From Coriolopsis trogii (taxonomy: Eukaryota > Basidiomycota > Agaricomycetes > Polyporales > Polyporaceae): DNA of 64,000 bases. Where the stretch lies: assembly GCA_020543525.1 (NCBI GenBank), contig JAHYIO010000003.1, positions 2,170,001 to 2,234,000 on the forward strand. The letters run 5' to 3'. Both the position numbers and the translations under genes were made by a program. The notes beneath the pieces were generated by a model. That model worked only from the letters and a program-made list of their open reading frames with translations, did no database searches and was not told the DNA's origin. Shown here one piece after another: positions 54,907-64,000 of this stretch. The stretch's first letter is position 1. Each line of letters starts with the position of its first letter.

Positions 54907-56085
54907 CCGAAATATGCAGCAGGCAGCTGTCATATAATGTGTATACAGCAACAGGCTCTATCCGACTTACACTTGCGCCTCATGGCCTTTTCAATCTCAC
55001 TCACTTACTCTGGTCGGCCTTCTCTTGGCTACACTCCGATGTCCACGGCCCATTTCCCCACACTCCCCACACTCCGCATCCCGCATCCGACACTCAAACC
55101 TAAATCCTAGACCCGGCAAGTGCAGGGTCGTGTCGCTCGCGTCCCACGACGCTGGTATTGTATTGACGCCAGCCCACATTCCCTTGTCCTCACGTACATC
55201 CGTACGCCTGCCATTCCGCCGAGACCGATGACCATCGGCAATTCCTGCATCGTATGTCGTCATTCTGTGAATGCTCGCCGGAACTACCGAAGACCGGTAG
55301 AACGCTGCACACTGCACCCGTTTCCGTCCTAAGTATTCTTCCGTTAGGACATGGGACTGCTGGGACTGTTCGAAATTATCTCGTACTCTCCTCTCGTACA
55401 CGACACCGAAACGTTTCTTCATGTCCATGCTCTTTCCTCGATCGCGCATACTGCTGCCGCTTTCGCGAAATTTAGACCTCCATAACGTTCCCCCGATTTA
55501 TGCCTCCCTAGGCCTGCGTGTTTTTTCTCTTCCGTACGCCCCTCTTCGGTTCACGATCTTGCATATTATGTTGCCTGCCTCCAGTACCACACCTGCGGCT
55601 GGGCCGCGAGCTTCTCCAAAATTTCTCGTTCTATGTTCGCATTTCGTCTCGCTGCCCCAGCCCCGGTGTCTTCCGCCTTCATGTAATGCCCCCCTCTGTT
55701 CGAGCTACGTAGTACGTACTACTCCCCCACGTCTCAGCACCTCTGCAACCGGACCTACATCCCGCATTCCGCATTCTGCATTCACATCCATTCGTCTTAC
55801 CTCACGCTGTATATACCTGTCCGTGGAATCCCGCCCCGCAAGCACGAGCACAAACGACATTGAAACCATTGCATTCGAGGCACACGCAGTATGAGAGATA
55901 AGTTATAGGTACAAAGGGAAGGAGAGGTCCGGACGTGTCCGCTCCTCGAGAACGCCGGACGTCGAACGATGATAGCGTCTTCCAGTCGTTGGAAACATGT
56001 GGTACGATATCCCGACAATCGGCGTTCGGCCATGGGCTGGAGATCGAACACGCCCCTCGTGGTCTCGGGCGTTGGTTGATAGCGG
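54907..56085. other. Convergent intergenic region
   Basis: About 1.2 kb between two 3' ends. Frames are C/T-rich translations without coding character. No gene supported. Confidence 0.45.
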
Positions 56086-59000
56086 TCAGTACTTTTCCGA
56101 GATGACTGCAGAAGAGAAAGCAAGGATCGAGTCAGCCAAACGTTCGAATAGACTGCAGGCGCCGCGGCCGGGCGCGATCGCGAGCAGCAAGGACCACAAG
56201 GGCGACACTCACTAAGGGTGACGAGGGACGTCCAGCCTGTGAACGGGTGGCTGCACGAGGCGGCGGCCAGTCCAGGAGCCAAACAGAGGCGGGATATTCG
56301 TCAGCACGGGACATCCACCAAACACAGGCGCGCGAATTGGGTTATTCGCGAACGAAGAGGCGCAAGAGATGATTCGCGAAAACGAGCACGCACCTCCTCC
56401 GGCCGGCACCCGTCAGTGCGTCGTACTGCTCCCACACGTATCCTGTCCGGACGTATTCCTGCGAGATGCAAGGAGGCAGAAAGAAGGGAAGATGCGCAAC
56501 ACGCGGGTCCGTTCAGTCAGCTAAATCATCGCTCGTCTCCACCCAGTGTAGCCCTCCTGCCGTTCCCCCATCCACATTGAACGCTGCACGCGCTTCCAGC
56601 TTCCATCGTTCGTGTTCCATATCTCATGTTCCATCACACGCGTTCGCCGCAGCGCCACGAGGGGCCGCGCGGTGTGGATGATACAGAATGGAGCGGATGG
56701 GGTTGACGGCAGGACGGAACATGGGTGTACGATAGAAGGTCGAGTGGAAGGGCGCAACGCACCTGGTGTACGTTCTCGATAACGTTCCTGCGGAGCTCGG
56801 CATAGATATCCTGCGCGCGCTGCTGGTACGGGCCTGCTTGTGCGCCGTACGTCTGTCAGCAGTCCAGATCCACGAGGCAATCGAACAGTTCGGATTGGAG
56901 TACGCGGACGAGACGTAACACGGCGAACCGAACACCGAAAGGTAAGCGACACCGTCAGTCAATCGCTGTCTGCCAATGACAGAATCCAGCTCTCGGCCGG
57001 GGAGCGTGCGACGCACCTTGTACAGGGCGGAGAGCGCGAGATAATTCATTTGGATCCAGATAGGGCCTTTCCAGTAGTTTTCGCCCTGACCGAACTCGGG
57101 GTGTGACGCCGAGAGACTTCGGAGACCGTACGGAGACCAGAGGTGGTCGGGATCACGGAGGAGATCTAGGATCGCACCCAGATGCGGCGAATCCGCTGGC
57201 AGGAGCGAGAGGAGGAAGGGGAAGAGCGAGAGGTAACCTTTGTGACAGACATGGTACGATTCATCTGCGATTGGTCCACACTCAGTTCCGAAGCCGAGAA
57301 TGGAGTTGAAGGCGTACAGACCGTCATCGTTCACCCCAACATCACAGTACATTTGATTTTCCTCGCTCCAGTGCAAGTCTGTGACGCTGACGTGTCAGCA
57401 GATGTACCACCGGCGTAACGGAATCTTCTCCTGACCGTCAATATTCTCGATTGTCGCCTTCGCAATGTCCTCGAAGGCAGCCGCATCGTCAAGTTCACCA
57501 ATGAACTCAGCAATGTCCCGCATGGTCTGCGAGAAGAACGCCATCCACGAGATGAGATCCAGATGCAGCTCGCCTGCGTGCGGCGGGCCGCGTGGGTAGT
57601 CATCCATGCCACTCGTCAAGACGTGCTGTTGTGAACGACCGCGCCAGCGGTACGCCTCGGTACGCGACCGGGCCTTGCGTCCGTACTGTTTGATCTGCCC
57701 GCGTTGTGTGCGACGGAACCATTCGTAATGGCGCTTCAGTGGCTTGTAGATTGAGCGCAAGTATTCCAGCGCGAGTTCGGGTTCGTCAAGGAAGCGTCTG
57801 CCTGCCGTGTACTCCTGTGCTCCATTCAGGGGGATTTGTGAGCCCACACCGAGATCGTAATTCATGCCGAGGTCGTCATCGGAGAGACCCTTCTGCGCAC
57901 GGAGCCGGTTGATGAACGCAGTGACAGCCATCGTAAGCGTTGGCGGATTGGCATTAGTCGGTACTTGCGTCTGGAACTCGGCCGGAACACGACTGCGAGC
58001 TTCTTCCCCAAGAATTTGCTCCCGGGCGACCCAACCATCATCATCGATGAGATTGATCCAATCCTTCAGGATTTCGAGACTACACGGGAGAAATATTAAG
58101 ACATGACAGACAGTCACATTAACGTCACGAACCTCAGGTCGTTGTCGTACTCGCCGATGTGAAGCAAGTGGAATCCTTCGTCCCTGATGCTTCCACGTCA
58201 GTGATGGCGCTCGCATGGGTTGTACAGACGCACCAGTAGAAACCACGAGGAAAGAAGCTCCGGCTGGGCGTCGCAGTGAGGAGGCCCTTGGGCTCTACCA
58301 AAGTCGGACCCTTTTTCTCGCCGTGAACGTCGTCAGAAGCGGCATCATCATCCTGGTCCCACTCGTAAGCGAATCCTCTGTCAACGATGGAGGTGCCATA
58401 GAAGTAGCCAATGCCGCCAATAAGATTGGATGTGATGGCTTTGGAAAACGTCCGCAAGGACTCAGGGTCCGACGTCTCGTAGTTTGATGGTATGGGGAAA
58501 ATGGTATCAAAGCGCTCATTATAGGCCGTGGATAACGCGAGAATCCCTTCATCCAAGACAGCGGCTATGCATTTAATCAGTAGGTCAGTCACCGAATTGA
58601 CAGTATAAGACAGATGTCTCACAATCAAGTTTCTGTTTCCCGCTCTCATAGAAAATGTCAAACTGGAAGGCACCGTCATAGTGCTTCTGCACGGCAAAAA
58701 GATTGCTGCTGGAATAGAATTCGTCTGGAAGTTGGAACACAAAAGCAGGGTCAGGGTATCCACCCGCCGGGTCCGTGTAAGAGCTGATGACGTCTTGAGC
58801 ATGCTTGATGAGCGGCTTCTGAATGAAGTCTACATTCATGCTTGTGAGTAACGCATACAATCTCATACCCGAGTATTGAACCACCTTTCGCCTGCCAGAC
58901 GTGCCCAGGAGGTACGCGCAAAGACATGAGATGGGCTTTGCCAGCTCGGTGTGCGAAAGCGCTTGCATGCCGTCCTTCAGTAATCAATTTGTTGTCGGGA

Positions 59001-59774
59001 CCTGGACAGAGATGTTACGCTAGTGAGATGGCAGTGCAATGAACTTCCTACCTTCCACTACTCGTATAGTGAAGTCATCCAATTCCGGTGTAGAGCCAGT
59101 GAAGACGATGGGACCCTCAATACCCTAGCGACAGAGAATCATATATCAGCTTGGTTGGGCACGGAATTGCAATAAGTCTCGCACATTCTCGTCTTCCTCT
59201 GTTTCCATTTCTATTCCACCGAGGCCTTCCAACCCAAAGTAGAATATGGGAGAGATGCGTGTGGGGAGGGCTATTTACGCAGCATGGAGTCTTCAATGAG
59301 GTCCAGTACGGCAATCTGCATGGGACGTACTTGGATTAATGGGTTCACCCTTGACTCTGGCTGCCCAACTTCCCCCGAACTCTCCGCCAGGCACCTTGAG
59401 AAACTGTGTCGTGATCTTGACATTATTTGGGGTGTCCTTGATGACCTGTACGCCGCCTTCACGTGGATCATACTCTGCCCAAGAGTAACCCCCCATGCCG
59501 TCACCTTGGTCGCAGGCATGGCGCGTTCCTGCGCGAACAAGTCGTGTCAGCACAATTGTGGCACGAGGTCTGACGCGTAGAACGTACGCGAGATGGATTG
59601 GTAGTCTTGCGTTCCAAACCACATAAGACCAGTCATGAGCGATTGCGGTACTCGAGGCTTCAAACCAAAGTAGAGACCGGGTCGGTATGCTCCCCAAAAC
59701 AGCGTGTCGGAATCATTGCCCGACTTTGCGAATGCAGCGGGCACGAGAGGTAGCAACACCCAGAGCAGTCTCAT
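56086..59774 (-). CDS. Mannosyl-oligosaccharide glucosidase (GH63, glucosidase I)
   Basis: ER enzyme removing the outermost glucose from the N-glycan precursor. ATG 59774 gives a signal sequence, MRLLWVLLPLVPAAFAKSGN. Next are SDTLFWGAYRPGLYFGLKPR, LMTGLMWFG, RHACDQGDGMGGYSWAEYDP, GGSWAARVKGEPINPS, then FLPRGFYW-like, the conserved YDNDLRF-type region near 58130, and SRVPAEFQTQVPTNANPPTL. The catalytic part is DDYPRGPPHAGELHLDLISW with MAFFSQTMRDIAEFIGE. FGQGENYWKGPIWIQMNYLA and ARTSSARRI-type helices follow, then RTGYVWEQYDALTGAG. Spliced HPFTGWTSLVTLIISEKY ends the protein with the stop at 56086. About thirteen exons and 800 residues. An N-terminal signal rather than a long cytosolic tail is visible. 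Confidence 0.92.
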
Positions 59775-60300
59775 TTTGCCAGCCTTCCTCAGGCTTAGCT
59801 AGCCACAATCAGCCAAAGCTTGTCGCCCGAGCCGGAAAGAGAAGAGCAGCAGATCGTTGGGGACGTTGTGGAGGCTTGTTGTGGAGGTCGGTCAGAGACA
59901 CACATAGCAGTGATCGGACGTGGCACAAGTCGCATCTTATCTTATCTGCATACTCAAGCGCGTCGTCACCCGGCTATGCTGCAGCAATCACCAACTCTCT
60001 TCATCTCTTCCGACGTCCATCTCGTTCAGAACTCGCCTATGCCTATCCGAAGCCGCCACTCTGCCCTGCCGCATTGTCGAACAATACATGGAGATCGACG
60101 TTCGCCTACTGGCAGTCCTGAGAATGAGCGCCGCTGGTACCGACATGTACCGCCCATGCTCATGACATGCAGTACTGTGCACTTAAGGCACTCGTTCATC
60201 CCCTGAACAACGTTGTTCTCCCTCTTTGCTCCTTGCTCCTTGCTCTTTGCCCCTTTGCTCTTACTTTCACCCCTTGCGACACGTACCGAGACTCATTGTT
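59775..60300. promoter_or_regulatory. Divergent promoter GH63/NYN gene
   Basis: About 525 bp between divergent starts. From 60221 to 60276 the plus strand is pyrimidine-rich with repeated TTGCTCC/TTGCTCT words, a common fungal core-promoter feature directly above ATG 60301. Confidence 0.45.
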
Positions 60301-62405
60301 ATGCAACAACAGTTCGACGAGCACGTCGCTATCTTCTGGGATTATGGTGAGTTTCCCACACCCTCGTAGCTATATACGGTCTCTCCAACCCTCTCCAATG
60401 CGCAGAGAATTGCACCCCACCAACCAGTGCCGCCGGCTACGATGTCGTAAACAACATTCGGCAAGTTGCGCACGAGTACGGCTCCGTCAAGCTCTTCAAA
60501 GCATACCTGGAGCTCTCCGAGCAGTCCTCATCCAAATCGTTGGGCTTGCGCTCTGAGTTGCAGTCATGCGGTGTCTCGCTAACCGACTGTCCACATAATG
60601 GACGAAAGGATGTTGCAGACAAGATGATGATTGGTGCGTTCCCCAGTTGCTATGTACAGACCTAAATCACTGAAGTCAGTCCTCCAGTGGATATGCTCAC
60701 ATACGCAATCGACAATCCAGCCCCTGCCACCGTCGTCCTCATTTCCGGTGATCGTGACTTCGTCTATGCAGTCTCAGTACTGCGGCTCCGCAAATATCGC
60801 GTTGTCCTGGTTGCACCAAACTGCGCCCACGCAAGTCTCAAATCCCAAGCATCGGTCATGCTAGATTGGGAGACTGGCATCATGTGCAAGACGAGCCTGC
60901 GCGCCCAGCAGCTGGAGCCATCGGGCACTGTAAACGATGTCGAACTCCAACAGCCTTCCCCAAGACGACCTCCCTTGTCGATAGGAGGACCGCTGCAATG
61001 GTCCGCGTCTAAGCGTGGCCGCCGCCTGTCCTTCAGGGTCACTAACCCGTTGACGCCAGTCACTCCCAAGGAGCTGGAGAACGGCATAGAGCTTCGTTCT
61101 CCTCAACAAGGGCGTCATTTGCACAACCCTTCGATCGTCACTACGGATGAGAACGCTCTCCCAGGCCTAACGTACCAGCCTGAGATTGGTATGGAATTGA
61201 CGGACGACGTTGCCGGCAAGCCTTTGCTGAGACTGCGGAATACACTAGATGGGGTCGAGCCATGCTCCCCTATAGAGGACATAGTGGAGGTCATGCGGGG
61301 CCTCGACCCTAAGCCGCAACTGAATTCGTCGCCGAGTGACAGGGTACGTATAAGCTCGTAAACTGGAGTTGTTCTGTAATCTTATGCTTTACGAACATCA
61401 TCTCGTATGCCTCTTTTGACATGCTTCACGAACGTTCTCTAGCGCTGCCCGGAACTGTCTAGCCCTGCAGGCTCATCTGCATCTGCTACGCTGCTATCAT
61501 CTATCAAGCGCCCGGAATCCACTTCCGTAAGTTGACGTTGTTGGCGATCCACTCAGTCGCGCTAACCTTCGATACTGTGCCCTCTGAAGCAGCCTAGAGC
61601 GCCTTTGGGAACGCCGTCCTTCTCTGGCCATTCAATTGAGCCCGAAATCATCGAAGTAAGAGCCCCCTTTCATCAGGTCGATGACCTTGCGGGCGCGTTT
61701 CCGCATACAGGCAATATGAAGCCGTGCGTTACGCCACCGCCGGTCGGATTCCCCCAGTCAGACTGTCAACCACCCATCAAACGCGTCCCAACCGTGGAGT
61801 CGTACTCGCGATCCTCAAGCAAACTGTCATCCACAGCCGCGTTGTCTTCGGCGACATCGGAGGAGTTCCTTTCTCCCCCTTCAGAGCCGGACGATCGCTA
61901 CCCTCAATTTGTCCTTGCACATGTAGAGGAACGAGTTTCGTCGAAATGGGCGGGATCCTCGGACCATGTTACACCGGCAGGGCCTAGCTCCCATGGGTCG
62001 TCTTCTGTATCGGATTCATTGCGAGCGCCGAATACGCCACAGCCTTCAGGCCCAAATCCAATACTTCAGCCCGATGGCACTCGGACGTCGGAGGTGACGG
62101 GCATCACTACGCCCGCCTCGCTCACTCTTGCAATGGTCCAGCCGTCTTTCCATCCTCTCATGCGCGTGCTGGAGCAATTACGTCTGAGCGGATTCGATCG
62201 ACCGCTGCGATCGATGGTGGGACACCGACTTCGGCAGGTCGCTCAAGACATGTATGAAGGCACAGGGAAGGGGGCTTTCAAGAAACACGTACTCGCCGCC
62301 GCGGAAGCTGGCCTTGTCGTGGTCGGCGGGCAGGACGGGTACGCGTGGATCTCCCTTGACCCCCAATGGCAAGGGAGAATGTCCACGGACATAGTACCGG
62401 TATGA
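60301..62405 (+). CDS. NYN-domain (MARF1-like) putative ribonuclease
   Basis: From ATG 60301 the NYN fold is visible: HVAIFWDYENCTPPTSAAG, then YDVVNNIRQVAHEYGSVKLF, LGLRSELQSCGVSLTDCPHN, and GRKDVADKMMIVDMLTYAID. PATVVLISGDRDFVYAVSVL and YRVVLVAPNCAHASLKSQAS complete it. The acidic residues in DYEN, GRKDVADK and SGDRDF are the expected PIN-like metal ligands. A long disordered middle (60960-62090) follows. The C-terminus (FHPLMRVLEQLRLSGFDRPL, GKGAFKKHVLAAAEAGLVVV, GYAWISLDPQW) resembles an OST-HTH/LOTUS RNA-binding module. MARF1 proteins combine these domains and cleave RNA. Here the target is unknown. Stop at 62403-62405; four to six exons. Confidence 0.87.
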
Positions 62406-63613
62406 TGCTGGTATGGTGCAGAAGGTTCGGTGTGTGTGCGACGAGGGTCCTTGCTGCGCAAGGAGCTCCAGGTCGTCGTGACACATGGACGTGCGCATAA
62501 CATCTAGGGTCCACTCGGACCGTAGCTGGTAAATCTTGTTGTATCCTATGTATGACTATTGGTGTACCTGAATCCCGAGTTATCTGACGTCAATACAGCA
62601 CCCATTCTCTATCTTTTGCCCGGTCGGTCATGAATACGGCAAGACTGACAACGTCGCGACCACAGGACCTCTTTGATGACATTTGGTGATGCATCTATGA
62701 ATGGCGGTGAGAAAAATCTCTGGTGCGTCTGGCGATATGTCAACGCGAGCTACGAGACATCACTAATTGCTTTGATAACCTTTTCGTTCCCGACGGCCAG
62801 GATCTCGAGGCCTGGCCTCATTCTCCCAAATGCCGCAGATATGACTCGGGTCGGCTGGATCTCCGGCCGAGGGTGAACAGTTCAACACGATCTCCAGAGT
62901 AGATTTGCGACAGATGGACGGACACGCCAGCATGGGGTCTGCGTGCGATTCCGAAGACACGGCAAACACTAGAAGGTGGCGAATACAGAGCTCTAGTGCC
63001 TGACAGATGCGAGACTCGCGTACGTACTTGGCACGCCTTGCGGAAAGCGGAATGTTTGGAATGTCGGAGCTGATGCCATGGCCCGGACGGTGGGAGTTGT
63101 GTGCGGTTGGCACATTGGCGGGGATGTCGTGTGGGCGCCTCGGAGGTGGCACTGTCGAACAACAGCGATTGCCTTATTGGGACATCAAGAGCAATGGATG
63201 GCTAGCCATTCGCTGGATCTCGCTCAATAAATTCTTGGCTCCCCCATCAGTGACAATTCGGAGCCTCAAGGTGCGCTGCGGGGGCTATGAGCCCGTTTGT
63301 CAGATTTCCGACCGTCATAAGCTCGTTCTCACACACCCCCTTCAGGGAAGTCACCGCTTGCGCATTCGGCGCGTTCTAACTCGTTTGCATCGGGCGGATA
63401 CCCATGCTGTTCTACCCCGCTTGTCTCCATGTTTATCGCTCCGTTTGACGTTAGCATATCCAGTGCGCGCGCATGGGCTCGCACTGCGCTGATCCCGGCT
63501 TCCTCTCGTAATCTACAGATTACGCGGACTCGCTCGTCCTATCTGGCTATAAAGCTTCCTCCGATTGGGGTAGGCAGGTTGATATCCCCCTGTCCCTCCC
63601 CCTCAACGCAGCC
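62406..63613. other. Intergenic stretch before the sulfate permease
   Basis: About 1.2 kb with no recognised gene. Frames at 62763-63162 and 63007-63492 lack motifs. The last 70 bp carry a TATA box. Confidence 0.45.
63548..63553 (+). promoter_or_regulatory. TATA box of the sulfate permease gene
   Basis: TATAAA (in GGCTATAAAGC) about 65 bp upstream of ATG 63614. Spacing suits the gene. Confidence 0.6.
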
Positions 63614-64000
63614 ATGCTCGCAGAAGTCAAGAAGACTGGCAAGCGTATTGTTGGGGCTTCCGACGAGGATGTCTCCTACATCTCCACCCGTGAATGGACT
63701 GGGAGACTCGCCCACGACCCCGTCCAACGAGTTCGTACCTCTTCTCGACGTCGAACTTTGTTCAAAGATGGCTGACATCCAGCTTCTGTAGGCAATCAGC
63801 TATATTACCGCTCTCTTTCCCATCTTTGGGTGGATCACTCGGTATAGTACGTCGTTGCACATTCCACCGCCCCCCGGCTTCTGTTGACCGTCCTCCACAG
63901 ACCTCGGTTGGGCGAGCGGAGACATCATCGCGGGGATGACGGTCGGCATCGTGCTTGTCCCGCAGAGCATGTCATATGCTATGGTAAAGAAAATTTCGCC
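63614..64000 (+). CDS. Sulfate permease (SulP), partial at right edge
   Basis: Plasma-membrane proton-sulfate symporter; only the N-terminus is in the window. Exon 1 from ATG 63614 reads MLAEVKKTGKRIVGASDEDV and STREWTGRLAHDPVQR. The next exon, after acceptor CTGTAG, is AISYITALFPIFGWITRY, spliced (GTACGT donor, CACAG acceptor) to NLGWASGDIIAGMTVGIVLV and PQSMSYAM. SYITALFPI, W..RYNL.W..GDI.AG.TVG and PQSMSYA are the first transmembrane motifs of fungal Sul1/Sul2. The first intron appears to use an unusual donor (GTTCGT), so that junction is less sure. A donor GTAAAG follows at the edge. Confidence 0.9.

Noticed and set aside
1..64000. CRISPR arrays, rRNA, prokaryotic operons
   Set aside because: No regularly spaced direct repeats and no rRNA signatures. 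Intron-rich genes show that this is eukaryotic nuclear DNA.

Overview
The window is nuclear DNA of a filamentous basidiomycete, probably an agaricomycete of the polypore type. Coding density is high. Genes are cut by many short introns (mostly about 50-70 nt, GTRNGT...YAG), intergenic gaps are small, and nearly every conserved gene matches a fungal housekeeping family. Two membrane families (DUF6534-like and TmpA-like) are typical of mushrooms. There is no operon structure, phage, CRISPR array or rRNA. The species assignment is inference from gene style, not a match.

Layout, left to right. 1-2604: GC-rich DNA with no recognised gene. 2605-3441 (-): acidic disordered protein. 4263-7351 (-): CDC27/APC3. 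7759-9914 (-): CCT1/TCP1 chaperonin. 10285-11294 (-): Ser/Pro-rich hypothetical. 11847-13715 (+): MIT plus coiled-coil protein resembling Atg38/NRBF2. 15147-15793 (-): MOG1. 16095-18865 (+): NDC80. 19463-20434 (-): unidentified spliced gene, with one palindromic repeat in an intron and a second just past its 3' end. 21616-24165 (+): TmpA-like membrane protein. 25154-26726 (-): ERI1-type exonuclease. 27173-28286 (+): CMS1. 28394-28887 (-): mitoribosomal mL60. 29099-31828 (+): SF3A1/PRP21. 32266-33622 (-): UBC6-type E2. 34842-35459 (+): ATG8. 36844-37926 (+): four-helix membrane protein. 38268-40003 (-): RAD57-like recombinase. 40271-43793 (-): HID1. 44157-46169 (-): glutamate decarboxylase. 46170-49861: gene-poor island with a hAT-like miniature element (47723-48498). 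49862-51608 (+): DUF6534-like membrane protein. 51977-53180: Tc1/mariner-type element with perfect 54-bp terminal inverted repeats and a gutted transposase. 53511-54906 (+): Ser-rich hypothetical. 56086-59774 (-): GH63 glucosidase I. 60301-62405 (+): NYN-domain protein. 63614 to the right edge (+): sulfate permease, cut by the window.

The genes do not form one pathway. They are unrelated core functions: cell cycle (CDC27, NDC80), protein folding and quality control (CCT1, UBC6, GH63), RNA processing (SF3A1, CMS1, ERI1-like, NYN), autophagy (ATG8 and perhaps Atg38), recombination (RAD57-like) and metabolism (GAD). I found no convincing new multi-gene system. The most unusual material is repeat-derived: the mariner element carrying an oppositely oriented spliced-looking frame, the hAT-like element with an 8-bp target duplication and repeated internal motifs, and the paired palindromes at 19.2 and 19.7 kb. 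Gene-structure oddities include two micro-exons in the UBC6 gene (one carrying the catalytic cysteine) and a GC-AG intron in the ERI1-like gene.
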